A stretch of DNA of 64,000 nucleotides from Neostapfia colusana (GCA_030760725.1 JASWHV010000010.1:38817760-38881759); one strand, 5' to 3'; positions 1-10,540 are shown, counted from the first letter of the stretch. Translations and numbers: made by a program. Notes: generated from the sequence alone by a model not told the origin.

Positions 1-755
1 CCTCATTTTTCCTAAGGCAAATGTGCTGAAATATTTGTTAGCACTTTTGGCGATTTAACAAAAGTTCAGATTCTTATTCCCATTATAAAACCACTCTAGT
101 GTCCTATTCATGTCATCAAGTTTCTTAGATAAGTCTAGGCAGTTTTGACATGAAGTTTTTCCTTTTAGTTTGCAATTGGAACAATACTTAACTTCATGAG
201 AACTTAAAGCATTGTTCAATATAGAAATTTTATTCATAGCATCTTGTAGTTTCTTATTAAGATTATCACAAGTAGAACAATGCAAATTAATTGTACAACA
301 ACAAGCATCTTTCAATTTTTTATCATTAAGTGCAGCAAGCTCTCTGTTCTTTTCAATCTCTAACTCAAGTTTATCAAGTGTGGAGGTATGTGCACTTCTT
401 AGAGAGGACAACTGTTCATATATTAAATCACATGAGGAACAAGAATAATCACTTGGAATCAAAGATTTCAAACGATTAATTTCAGATTCTAGTGACTCAA
501 TTTTAACAGCATTATCCCTAAGCTTTTTGTCCTTTTTCTTAACTATAACAGTGGCACAAGAAATAGCATCACACATTTCTTCGCAAGTAGGACATATCTC
601 TTCATTGTCTCTGTTGTGTTCTGCCTCCTCCATACTTGAACTTGACTTGCCCGCCATGAAGCATAAGTTGCCAAATCATCTTCATTTTCGTCACTTCCGA
701 TGTCCACATCGCTCGAGCCAAGTTCTTGAAGTGCGGAGATAAAACTATTTACCAA
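1..755 (-). pseudogene. Ty1/copia gag-like fragment, frameshifted
   Basis: A 200-residue reading frame at 657-55 encodes a charged, coiled-coil-like protein with repeated CxxC pairs (CPTCEEMC, CSSC, CSTC, CSNC, CQNC). The N-proximal piece lies in another frame (755-660, acidic stretch SSDVDIGSDENEDD), so a frameshift near 657 splits one protein. This Cys-pair and coiled-coil style is known to me from gag regions of grass copia (Sirevirus-like) elements; that family call is from memory and moderate. No zinc knuckle, protease or RT is visible before the window edge. The fragment stops near 839, where an unrelated LTR scrap begins. It is probably a dead remnant, and neither end is a natural element terminus. 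Confidence 0.55.
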
Positions 756-839
756 TTGGCATCCTATAAAACCCTTCTTTTTCTTATCATTTGCAGAGGA
801 GTGCTTCGTCCTAGTTTGCTTTTCATCACGGGAAGTAGG

Positions 840-1284
840 AGGAGAAGTGAAGGAGAAGTTAAGCTTGGATCAAGGAGCAAGAAGGGCAGGGAATGAGCTT
901 CAAGTCATCAGAAACTAACTTCATACATCTCTGACTTCAGTCACCTGCAAAACCGAGGCAAGCCCCGGTTTGCATTTAAGTTGTTTTCTAAAGTTTTTCA
1001 TTTGTTCACTACTATGGGTCAAAGTTTGGATGCGCATTAGGTCAAGGGTGTTTTATACTCCACATGCATAACCAAAAATGAACCCTGCGGTCAAGGGTAG
1101 AAATGTGTCATCGCTGTAGAATAAGGCCGTGCTAAATAGGCTAGGACATTCGGTAGAAGACGAGTAGTTGGAATCTACTCGCGAGCTTTAGTTTAGACTT
1201 ACATAAGGGTGATGGAAAATGAGGCAAACTAAAGTTTACATTTCTAAAGATGAGACCGGGCAGGAGGGTAGGCAGCGACAAGAC
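840..1284 (+). mobile_element. B-family LTR fragment, plus orientation
   Basis: This stretch is clearly similar to 54175-54530, starting at a shared GAAGTTAAGCTTGGATCAAG. It is also similar to the reverse complement of 12780-13060 in the LTR of element B (shared GAGTAGTTGGAATCTACTCG). It is therefore part of a long B-type LTR lying opposite to element B. Neither end is a natural LTR terminus: the left abuts the copia fragment and the right is cut by the LTR of element A at 1285. Confidence 0.7.
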
Positions 1285-4200
1285 TGTCACACCCGGTTTC
1301 TCCGAAGATCAACCGAGTGGATACGCCATGTATGCCAGGATCATTCTCTCATACATGTGACGACAAATAGTGAAGCATCATTTATTACAAGCCAGGTGTC
1401 GAATATAAATAAGTCTTACATAGCATACGTCTCAATGGACGATAATAAGTTCATAACATGTAAATAGAACAGCAGCGAAATATAAATCTTGTGGGCTCCG
1501 TCACAGGCGTTGCCCAGGGGACTCCGTGAACCTAGAATCCTTCCTCAGGACCAAAGTCTTGGTCATTAAATACCACATCATTCTCTTGACCTGAGCAGCA
1601 ATATAAACCAACAGAAAAGCAAGTTTGAGTACCGTGAGTACTCAGCAAATGTGAGAAAGTAATGTCATGCATGGCTAGAGCAAGGAGAGGTTAAACTCAT
1701 GGTTAAAGCACTACGCAATTAATACCTATCACCTTATCTTATTAAGCACCTACATTACTACACAGGTGAAATGGATCCCAATCCCTCAACCCATCATCAA
1801 TATAGAGTAAGCATAGTCTCATTTCCAATGTTAAGCTTCCCGCTTAACATCCTCAACTTCCCAATCCATCATCCTCTAATCATGAATAAGTCCAAGCCGC
1901 TCTTGACCGTGAGCACTGCTGTCATGACAGTTTTGACTCTGCAGAGTTTGCACCACTGTACCCACATGTAGTGATTTCATCCCCCGTTGTCGGGTGGACT
2001 AAAAGAACCTCCATTATGCCAGTGGCCGCGAACCACATTCACACTTCCCAGGTGTGTAGCCAGGAGATCACTACGAAACCTTTACAAAGGGATTTCCGAC
2101 GAGCGTGGGCCCACTGAGGTTTCACCCCTAACAGCATACAAGAGGCTCCAACCCCGTTGCAGTGGCCCCCTCTTGAGCCTTACGGTTCATATGGTAGTCC
2201 AGCTGACACCTATTCCCCGCACCATCTAACACACTAGTACTACGCCGGGGATACACCTAATTAATTGGCCAAGCTGTCCCATCTCAGCATGTGTTTGGCA
2301 CGGTAAAGCCATGTTACATGCTCCATGAACCGGTCCTTAGGATCCAGGCAAGTACTAAACACAAACCCGAGTCTCGTGCACCCAGCACCAACCAAATAAT
2401 CCAACTTGCCTCGATCCCTACCTCTACATAAATCATAATATCTCATTCAAGAGTAAGGTAAATAAATTTATGATCTCATATCCCAATTATCCCATTCTAA
2501 GCATGGCTAGACATATGCATATAAATAAATGACATGATAAAATAAATCCCAATCCAAGCTACAAGGAAACAAGGTAATGCAATTCTAGGGAAACTTCCTA
2601 GCATGTGTTTCATATTTCAATTGACAATGCAAATAATTCTATCTACACATCCTAGTATAGGATCAAAGTGGTCAAGGACACTTGCCTTCTTCCTGCTGCT
2701 CTGAGAATGGAAAGTTTTGGTCTTGGAAGGGGAGAACTTGCTCTGGGGCAGGTTCTACTCATGCGAATACACATAGTAAAAGAAAACAACAATCCATAAG
2801 ACATAGTTCACACTTTCACTTCATGCAAACCACACATACATAACTATGAAAGTCATTCACATTTCTAAGTGTTGTGGTTACTCTACATATGTTGATTTTT
2901 GGCCTACATGCACTTTTAAACATATGTATATGATTTCTAATCTTTTGTATTCAGATTTCTGTTTGCACACTATATATGAATTTCCAATTTGAACAAATTC
3001 TTTATATTTAATTAATACACTTCTTAGCTACCAAGTTTGCATGAAAGGTAACTTCCTACTCCAATTAGGTTTTCAGATCTTCTACCAAATCCTAAACTGA
3101 AGTTTTTGGATTTGGAGACTTCATTTATCATTTTCTAATTATGCATACTTATTTTCCTATATTTTTCAGATTTATTTTCTATGCCTAAAAGTGAGTTTTC
3201 ATATTAAATAGTAGGACATATCATCTAAACAGAATAGGTTCTGATCTAAAATATTAAATAATATATTTTTGAACTTCTCCTCTGATGTGTACTAATTTAA
3301 ATTTATTTTATCAGTTTTCAGAATTATTTCCTAGCCTAAAAATGTGTTTCTAGAACTAATAAATATGAATAACACTTAGGCAGATTTAATTTCAGCCTAA
3401 AATCTATTTTTTAACTCATTCTAAAGTTTTCCAAGTGCTAGGAGAGTTTAAATTTGAATTTGCATATGTGTTTGCCTTACCTTTTAAAATTTAAATCCAA
3501 GTTACATATTCAAATTTCTGAATTTAATATCATATAGGGTCAAAAAGGTAAATCCACTCTACTGCAGGGTTTAATTTATTATTTCCTAAATTTCCATGGG
3601 TCTAACTACACATAACAGAGGGGTTTTCCTAATTTTTATTAAGTCCAGGGGCTAAAAACTGATTTTTAAATGAATTTACTCGAATTTCTGAAAGTCCAGG
3701 GGCTAGATCAGAAGTTTCCGGGGCTAGCTCGTGTTTTCCGAAATCCCCAGGGGGTAGCGCGTAAGAATCTCAGCCTTTATAATGCGGGGCCGATGTGGAC
3801 CGTCCGATTTAAAACAGACGGCTCAGATTAGATCGCCGAACCGGTACGCGTCGGTTTTATTTCTACCGTGCGATTTAAAATAGACGGCCCTCAAGGGGCC
3901 ACGTCGCCCTGGCCGGAGCCAGCCCGCGCGCGCGGCGGCGGGTGTGGCGATCTCGCCGGCGCAGCCTCGGTTTTTTTTTGCCGCTACACGCTAGAGCTTG
4001 CATCTTTTTGTATGGATCGGCTGCGGAGGGTTAGGGGATGCTAACCGAGGGGTTTTCCTGCACTCGAAGCCTCTTGAAGTCGGTCGGCGGCGAGCTTCCA
4101 CGGCGAGGGTCTTCGGTGCACGTCGGAGTGGCAGATGGGGCGCAAGACACGTCGTTTCCTTCACCTGCAGGGCTCCCCGGCGGCGGTGGAATGTGATCAA

Positions 4201-4709
4201 CACGTTAGATCCGGGAATTTGAGCAAGGATAGACGGAAATCGGCTGTCGAAACTTCGGTTCTCACCGGAGAGAAAAACGGCCGATTGGGGGGGGGAACAG
4301 GGCGATTGTCGGCGTTTAAATAGGCGAGGGAGGGCGGCGGTCTGTTGAGATCATGTTGGGGGCGTCTGGGACCGGAAATCGGGGCTGGGAGCATGGGTTT
4401 CGGGGGTTGTTTTGATCGGGCGCGAGAGAAGAGTCCGGGGTCGGGTGGGCGCGCGGGAGGAGAGGGATGACACGCGGGCCCCACGTGTCAGTGAGAGGGA
4501 GAGAGGGGGGCACGGGTTCGGGTTGGCGCGAGGGATTGGGCCGGCTGGCGGGTTTCGGCCCACTGGCCGGTTGGGGTTTTCTTTTTCCTTTTCTTTTTCT
4601 GTTTTGATTTGAATTTGAATTCTAGTTTGAATTTGAATTTCTGCACCACATGCAATACGTCCAATTTTTTTTTAAAATTCCCCTCTTTAGCAGGTTTTGG
4701 GGTGTTACA
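1285..4709 (-). repeat. Element A 3' LTR (3,425 bp)
   Basis: On the plus strand it begins TGTCACACCCGG and ends GGGTGTTACA, so on the element's strand it runs TGTAACACC...GTGTGACA with TG/CA ends. The same sequence recurs from 10558 (interrupted by element B), in part from 26481, and from 62727 to the window edge. The 1285-2376 half corresponds to 10558-11648, and 2377-4459 to 24064-26144. The 3800-4560 part is GC-rich and the 2860-3700 part AT-rich. Short open frames inside it are not conserved coding sequence. Confidence 0.92.
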
Positions 4710-4710
4710 G

Positions 4711-4728
4711 CTCTACCCCCCTTAAAAG
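4711..4728 (-). promoter_or_regulatory. Polypurine tract of element A
   Basis: On the minus strand this reads CTTTTAAGGGGGGTAGAG, directly upstream of the 3' LTR start TGTAACACC. The position and purine run fit the plus-strand DNA primer site of an LTR retrotransposon. Similar tracts adjoin the LTRs of B (15387), F (32706) and the chimera at 58811. Confidence 0.85.
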
Positions 4729-4754
4729 AAATCTCGTCCTCGAGATTGGTGGTT

Positions 4755-7022
4755 CTAGGGAAACAATTCCGGAAACTGTGCCTTAAGCTTGTCTTCTCGC
4801 TCCCATGTGGCTTCCTCTTCCGAGTGATGCTTCCACTGCACCTTGCACATCCGGATTCTTTTATTTCTTGTGAGGCGTTCCATTGTCTCTAAAACCTTGA
4901 CCGGTCGCTTGGCATAAGACAGATCCTCTCGTACGTCAACCTCATTCATGGGCAACATCTCCTTGGGCGTCCTTATACATTTCTTGAGCTGAGACACATG
5001 GAATACATCGTGCACATCCGATAGGCGAGCCGGTAGTTCTAGTTGATATGCCACTTCGCCTTTCCTTTCCAGAATCTGAAAGGGTCCAATGTATCGAGGT
5101 GATAACTTCCCTTTCACCTTGAACCGACGAAGTCCTCGGATAGGGGACACCTTGAGATAGACATAGTCCCCCATGTTGAAAACGAGCTCTCTTCTCCGTA
5201 CATCGGCGTAGCTCTTTTGTCGGGTCTGTGCTATCCTCAAGTTGTTGTGGATTTCCCTCACTTTCGCCTTGGCTTCTTGTAGTACTTCGGGCCCAAACAC
5301 TTTAATTTCCCCTGTTTGGTTCCAAAATAGTGGAGTTCTGCACTTCCTCCCATACAACGCCTCAAATGGTGACATCTTCATACTAGCCTGATAGTTGTTG
5401 TTATAGGAGAACTCCGCATACGGTAAGTTCTTATCCCAACTCCTATTGTTCTTGAGCGCACACGCTATCAGCATATCCTCAAGGATCTGATTGGTTCTTT
5501 CCGTCTGCCCCTCAGTCTGGGGGTGATAGGCAGAACTAAAATTTAGATGAGTTCCCCTGGTTTCATGTAACTTCTGCCAGAACCTTGAGGTGAACTGTGT
5601 CCCTCGATCTGACACTATCTTCTTTGGCACTCCATGAAAACATACGATTCTTGACATGTACAATTCTGCCAACTTGGATCCGCTGTAGCTTTCTTTCACG
5701 GGGATGAAATGAGCTACCTTGGTTAGCCTGTCGATGATGACCCATATCGAATCATATCCCGATTGGGTCCTGGGTAGTCCCACTATGAAGTCCATACCTA
5801 TTTCTTCCCATTCCCATTCAGGTACATTAAGTGGTTGCAATAGTCCCGCGGGTCGTTGATGTTCTGCTTTCACCAACTGACATGTGTCACATAGGGCAAT
5901 ATGTTCCGTGACATCTCGCTTCATGCCATACCACCAATATCTGCTCTTGAGGTCATGATACATCTTCGTACTTCTAGGATGAATGGAATAGTCGGAATCA
6001 TGAGCCTCCTTCAAAATCAATTCACGGATCTCCTTTACCTCAGGCACACAGATTCTTTTCCCATGCCACACCGTACCTTGTTCATCCTCTCTGAACCTAG
6101 GGGCTTTATTTTCTTTGATGAGTTCTCTAATCTCTTGTATCTTCTCTTCATTCTTCTGACCGTTGCGTATGTCTTGCTCTAATGTGGAGTCCACTTCCAT
6201 TGCGATGGCCTCACCACTATTGACCAGACATAGATTGAGTTTTGCAATCTCTTCCTTCAATTCTGTAGGCATGTCCTTTAAGCTCAGCCTATTGACCTGC
6301 ACCTTCCGGCTTAAAGCATCTGCCACGACGTTCGCTTTCCCAGGATGATAGTTGATGCCCACATCAAAGTCGTTGATTAGCTCTAACCATCTCCTTTGTC
6401 TGAGGTTGAGATCCGGCTGTGTGAAAATATACTTTAAGCTCTTATGATCCGTATATATCTCTGTCCTCTTCCCCATCAAGTAATGCCGCCAAATCTTCAA
6501 TGCGTGTACCACTGCGGCTAGCTCTAGGTCATGTGTAGGATAGTTCTTCTCGCGTTTTTGGAGCTGCCAGGATGTGTAGGCCACGACATGCCCCTCTTGC
6601 ATGAGAACACATCCCAACCCGTGTCCAGAGGCATCGCAGTACACCGAAATTTTTTTCTGCATATCTACCATAACTATCACTTGGGCTATTGTCAATCTTC
6701 TCTTTAGTTCTTGAAAACTCGTCTCACACTGCGGTGTCCATGTGAATGTGATTCCCTTCTCCAAAAATTTGGTGAGGGGTCTCAAAATCTTGGAGAAACC
6801 CTCGATAAACCGTCGATAATACTCAGCCAATTCTAAGAAGCTTCGAACTTCCCCGACATTTTCAGGGATCTTCCACTTCTGTACATCCTCAATCTTGGCT
6901 GGATCTACCGAGATTCCTCCCTCCGAGATTATATGTCCTAAGAAGGGAACTCTCTTCAACCAAAATTCACACTTGCTCAACTTGGCATATAGTTGGTGTT
7001 CTCTCAGCTTTTGCAACACCAA
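4755..7022 (-). CDS. pol: Element A pol: RT end, RNase H, integrase, chromodomain-like tail
   Basis: 755 residues. The start (VLQKLREHQLYAKLSKCEFW) is the RT thumb, continuous with the RT core in the upstream frame, so this is the 3' part of one gag-pol ORF split by a small indel near 7020. RNase H follows (YCDASGHGLGCVLMQ, YTDHKSLKYIF). The integrase HHCC zinc finger is near residues 340-390 (HPRSTKMYHDL ... CDTCQLVKAEH). Its catalytic D-D-E sits in GMDFIVGLP, SDRGTQF and ERTNQILEDML. The last ~65 residues (RPVKVLETMERLTRNK ... EEEATWERED) are a chromodomain-like module known from Tekay-type elements, thought to guide integration to heterochromatin. No internal stop is seen, so these enzymes look nearly intact. 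Confidence 0.92.
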   Translation of the reverse strand: MVLQKLREHQLYAKLSKCEFWLKRVPFLGHIISEGGISVDPAKIEDVQKWKIPENVGEVRSFLELAEYYRRFIEGFSKILRPLTKFLEKGITFTWTPQCETSFQELKRRLTIAQVIVMVDMQKKISVYCDASGHGLGCVLMQEGHVVAYTSWQLQKREKNYPTHDLELAAVVHALKIWRHYLMGKRTEIYTDHKSLKYIFTQPDLNLRQRRWLELINDFDVGINYHPGKANVVADALSRKVQVNRLSLKDMPTELKEEIAKLNLCLVNSGEAIAMEVDSTLEQDIRNGQKNEEKIQEIRELIKENKAPRFREDEQGTVWHGKRICVPEVKEIRELILKEAHDSDYSIHPRSTKMYHDLKSRYWWYGMKRDVTEHIALCDTCQLVKAEHQRPAGLLQPLNVPEWEWEEIGMDFIVGLPRTQSGYDSIWVIIDRLTKVAHFIPVKESYSGSKLAELYMSRIVCFHGVPKKIVSDRGTQFTSRFWQKLHETRGTHLNFSSAYHPQTEGQTERTNQILEDMLIACALKNNRSWDKNLPYAEFSYNNNYQASMKMSPFEALYGRKCRTPLFWNQTGEIKVFGPEVLQEAKAKVREIHNNLRIAQTRQKSYADVRRRELVFNMGDYVYLKVSPIRGLRRFKVKGKLSPRYIGPFQILERKGEVAYQLELPARLSDVHDVFHVSQLKKCIRTPKEMLPMNEVDVREDLSYAKRPVKVLETMERLTRNKRIRMCKVQWKHHSEEEATWEREDKLKAQFPELFP

Positions 7023-9223
7023 CCTTTAATGCCCTCATGTTCTTCTTCATCTTTGGAGAAGATGAGAATGTCATCAATGAAAACCACCACAAATTTGTCC
7101 AGATATTCCATGAATACCATGTTCATGAGATACATGAAGTATGCCGGGGCATTAGTTAGCCCGAAAGGCATGACGGTGTATTCATACAGCCCGTACCGAG
7201 ATACGAAAGCTGTCTTTGGAATGTCGGTTTGTCTTATCTTAAGTTGGTGGTATCCCGACCTGAGATCAATTTTTGAGAACACACAAGCTCCTCTCAACTG
7301 ATCAAATAAGTCTTCAATGCGGGGTAATGGGTACTTGTTCTTGATGGTTACTTCATTCAAAGCACGGTAGTCTACGCATAACCTTTGGGTTCCGTCCTTC
7401 TTGGGCACAAATATCACTTGAGCTCCCCATGGTGAGGAACTAGGACGAATATACCCCTTCTTCATCAACTCTCCTATATGCTCCTTGAGTTCTTCCAGCT
7501 GTTTGGAGTCCATCCGATAAGGCCTCTTGTATATTGGAGTTGTTCCAGGCACTAGCTCAATCGCGAATTCCACTTCACGATCGGGAGGCATACGTGGCAA
7601 CTCCTCCGGAAAAACGTCTGGATATTCCCTGATAATCCTGATCTCTTCCACTTCCACCTCAACTTGATTGAGTTTAAGGTCCCTCCCAGGGTTTTGTACA
7701 GTTATGAACTTCACTCTCGTGCCACTAGGGTGAGTTAGTTCCACCGTTCTTGTCGAACAATGGATGATTCCCTTATGTTTGGTCAACCAATCCATACCCA
7801 AAATAATATCTATCCCGTGTGAGTCTATCACTATGAGGTTTGCAGTAAATACTACCCTATTAATGTCTAGATTCACCTTGGGACACACTTGTCTTGTCCT
7901 TATTTCTCCCCCTGGAGAGTATACTGCTAGCATATGGTTCATTTGTGTTGTTGCTAGATCATGCTTCTTAACAAACCCTTGAGCAATGAACGAGTGGGTG
8001 GCACCGGAATCGAACAACAGGGTTGCAATGTGTAAGTTGGCAGGAAACTTACCAATTACCACGTCAGGTGCCTCTTGCGCTTCCTCCATGGTCACGTGGT
8101 TCACCCATCCTCGCATCATATTCTGCTGTTGTGGCTGCATGGGCTTCTTCTTTGGGCACTTATGGGCGTAGTGCCCAACTTCACAAGAGTTGAAGCATTG
8201 TACCCCAATTTTAGGTGCCTGGCCTTTGTTGTCTTGGGGTTGGTTCGGTGGTCTTTGTCCTGCTGGTCGAGGTTGATATGTGGGGCGAGGCTGCTGTACA
8301 AATTGACGCTGCGGCTGTGCTGGTGCTGACGGAGGCCTGAAATTCGGGTTGTACCCTCTGGGTGCTGAGAAGGGTACCACAGCACAGCTCGTCTGCCCTG
8401 CGGGTTGCTGCATCTGACGTGGGCATGTGTTGCTACTTGAGGCTTGGTGTGACCATCCCGCCTTCCTCTTGTTTTCATTTTCCAAGGCCTTCAGCTTCCT
8501 CCCCACGACAAATGCTCTGTCTACCATCTTTTGGAAGCTTTCGTACTCGTTGGATGACATTGCACACTGCATTTCCATAGTAAGTCCTTCCACAAAACAG
8601 TCCTGTTTTTGCTCATCAGTTTCGATGTCCCGTGGTGCATAACGGGATAGTTGGGTGAACTTAGTGAGGTATTCCCTCACAGTCATGTTTCCTTGCTGCA
8701 GTCCCAAGAACTCCTTCCTCTTGTTTTTGAGTTCACCCCTTGGTATGTAATGGTTGCGGAAACTGCGCTTGAACTCTTCGCAACTGATGTTCTCGGGGTC
8801 ATGATGGGCTGCCACATAAGCGGTCCAACAATCAGCAGCAGGTCCATGCAATTGGTGAGAGGCGAACAGCACCCTCTCATACCCTTGGCATTTTACGATC
8901 CTCATCTTGCTCTCAATGGTGTTTAGCCAGTCATCTGCCTCCAGAGGTTCAGCAGCACTTGCAAACTTTGGAGGTTGAGTCCCCAGAAACTCACTCAACC
9001 TTGGTTGGCGTGGTGCAGCTGGTGGGGGTGGAGCTTGGTGCAAGTTGGCCACCACTTGAGTTAGGCTCTGGATGAGCTGATTCTGATTTTCAAGCATCTG
9101 GTGGAAAGGATCAGCTCCTTCACGGCGACCACCCCTGTCTTGTCCTCCAGAAAGATGAGGGTTGCCGGCCTCATCGTTGTTGTTGGCGGGGTTGGCACCA
9201 CGACCCTTTCCTCTTCCAGTCAT
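7004..9223 (-). CDS. gag-pol: Element A gag, protease and RT core
   Basis: 739 residues starting MTGRGKGRGANPANNN. A retrotransposon gag domain covers about residues 75-260 (ADDWLNTIESKM, EEFKRSFRNHYIPRGELKNK, LTKFTQLSRYAP). A zinc knuckle is near 350 but reads CFNSCEVGHYAHKC, shifted from the usual CX2C spacing. The protease active site is LFDSGATHSF. The RT core follows with CVDYRALNEV, SKIDLRSGYHQL, MPFGLTNAP and the catalytic FIDDILIFSK. The frame then derails at EEEHEG into a short non-homologous tail and stop, overlapping the start of the downstream pol frame; one small indel separates the two. The gag start is supported by the parallel start MDGRGKGRGANPNNNN at 61401. Confidence 0.9.
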   Translation of the reverse strand: MTGRGKGRGANPANNNDEAGNPHLSGGQDRGGRREGADPFHQMLENQNQLIQSLTQVVANLHQAPPPPAAPRQPRLSEFLGTQPPKFASAAEPLEADDWLNTIESKMRIVKCQGYERVLFASHQLHGPAADCWTAYVAAHHDPENISCEEFKRSFRNHYIPRGELKNKRKEFLGLQQGNMTVREYLTKFTQLSRYAPRDIETDEQKQDCFVEGLTMEMQCAMSSNEYESFQKMVDRAFVVGRKLKALENENKRKAGWSHQASSSNTCPRQMQQPAGQTSCAVVPFSAPRGYNPNFRPPSAPAQPQRQFVQQPRPTYQPRPAGQRPPNQPQDNKGQAPKIGVQCFNSCEVGHYAHKCPKKKPMQPQQQNMMRGWVNHVTMEEAQEAPDVVIGKFPANLHIATLLFDSGATHSFIAQGFVKKHDLATTQMNHMLAVYSPGGEIRTRQVCPKVNLDINRVVFTANLIVIDSHGIDIILGMDWLTKHKGIIHCSTRTVELTHPSGTRVKFITVQNPGRDLKLNQVEVEVEEIRIIREYPDVFPEELPRMPPDREVEFAIELVPGTTPIYKRPYRMDSKQLEELKEHIGELMKKGYIRPSSSPWGAQVIFVPKKDGTQRLCVDYRALNEVTIKNKYPLPRIEDLFDQLRGACVFSKIDLRSGYHQLKIRQTDIPKTAFVSRYGLYEYTVMPFGLTNAPAYFMYLMNMVFMEYLDKFVVVFIDDILIFSKDEEEHEGIKGWCCKS

Positions 9224-9564
9224 CTATCATGATCAACCAATTGTTAACTTAAAGCATTACGTATTAACTTCCCAAATTGCTTGTTTAAACTTAAACTTTT
9301 GAGGCCTTAATATATATTAACATTGTCTGGGGTTTCACGTAGATTTTTGGGAGTCACGTCTCACGCGAAAATAATTGCACTCTTAATTCATAGGGGTTCA
9401 CACATCAAAGCTAAGCAACCTAAAGACAAGGTTGTGGACAAATGCCCATGGCTTCCACAACTCACGTCACACACCAAACATTAACACACAAATAACTAAG
9501 GTATTGACTCGACTACTCGATATTCTGCTGAAATAAGGGAAAGGACATTAAACGACTCGTATCA
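9224..9564. other. Spacer between leader ORF and gag (element A)
   Basis: About 340 bp of AT-rich sequence between the leader ORF stop and the gag start. It is conserved with 61402-61739 in the chimera at the right end of the window. I see no coding sequence; it is presumably untranslated RNA leader. Confidence 0.6.
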
Positions 9565-10332
9565 CTAAGCTGGCTCTTCGGGGTCTTCCTCATTATTGCG
9601 GATACCCTCTGATTCCGCTTTGGGTGGGGAAGCTGCTGGTGGAGAAGTGCGGCGACGCCTGCTCGCCCAGCGGTCTGGGGAGTCAGGAGTCCATGTGTCA
9701 TTCATGGTGACACACAGTTCATTCCCATCTCCTCTTTCTCTCGCCCTCAAGCTGGCTCGAAGCAACGCCTCAGTCTCCTTCAGGGTGTCATGAACATCCT
9801 GAAGCTCCTGCTGACACTCCTGCAGTCGAGTGCTGAGCATAGCAGCATCCTCCAAGCACAGGTCCATGTGCTCATGGGAAGCCCCCTGCTGCACTGGCGG
9901 GTACTTGTACTCCACGGTGCCACTCTCACGCTGGAGGACATACATGTACTCAGTCCTGTCCAGGTGGCGATGGTTGATGTAACTCTGGCAGGTGATAGCC
10001 TCCCAGGTGACATCCTTCTCAGCATCGACCTGTATCGCCTGACAAGCTGGAGAGCGGTGGATCTTGAGCAGCTGGTTTTCATGGATAATCCTCATTTCTG
10101 AACTCTGTTCTTCCCGCTTCTCACGGATGGTCCGGGTGGAGCTGTAGTGTATGATTAGCTTGCCCGTATTGCCGGCGGCGTGGAGCATACGCCGAAGACG
10201 GCGAAACAAGCCTCCTACTGCCAACCCGTAGTAGTGGTACGTCACCGGACGGTTCTCCTCTCTCAAGGCAAGGGCAACTACCGGAACTCTCCCTCCGGTG
10301 GACTTGCGGGCGGTGCGGATAATGCGAACCAT
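9565..10332 (-). CDS. Leader ORF of element A with histone H3-like N terminus
   Basis: 255 residues, lying between the primer site (about 210 bp upstream) and gag, so it would be the first ORF of the element transcript. The N terminus MVRIIRTARKSTGGRVP lines up without gaps with the histone H3 tail: R2, T6, A7, R8, K9, S10, T11, G12, G13 and P16 are identical after Met removal, while K4 is I and K14 is R. The rest is not histone. It includes VTYHYYGLAVGGLF, a Leu/Gln-rich probable coiled coil near residues 155-195, and a basic then acidic tail (SRRRRTS ... EEDPEEPA). Two broken copies occur at 26145-26260 and 61740-62510. I do not recognise the protein family. The start is fixed by the same ATG in all three copies. 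Binding to chromatin readers is inference only. Confidence 0.75.
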   Translation of the reverse strand: MVRIIRTARKSTGGRVPVVALALREENRPVTYHYYGLAVGGLFRRLRRMLHAAGNTGKLIIHYSSTRTIREKREEQSSEMRIIHENQLLKIHRSPACQAIQVDAEKDVTWEAITCQSYINHRHLDRTEYMYVLQRESGTVEYKYPPVQQGASHEHMDLCLEDAAMLSTRLQECQQELQDVHDTLKETEALLRASLRARERGDGNELCVTMNDTWTPDSPDRWASRRRRTSPPAASPPKAESEGIRNNEEDPEEPA

Positions 10333-10540
10333 CTAAAACATAAAGCATTTAAAATTAAGTTAGATAAGAGTTAAACAAAAATTCTATTTTGAATAAAAGT
10401 TGGGGCAAGATGAATGAAGTGACCCCATTAAATAACACTTTCAACCCACACCTTTGTAAAATAGTTTTTTTTTTATTTAGAAAATAGGGTCCTTAAATAC
10501 GTCCATTTCTACCTAGGTCCACGTTCCTACGGGCAACCTT

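Noticed and set aside
1987..2229. Small frames recurring at 1987, 11259 and 63456 in A-type LTRs
   Set aside because: Recurrence follows LTR copies; the frames differ by stops and shifts between copies and have no recognisable domain.
9565..10332. A true histone H3 gene fragment
   Set aside because: Similarity ends after about residue 17; no histone fold follows, and the ORF is a recurring part of the element leader.
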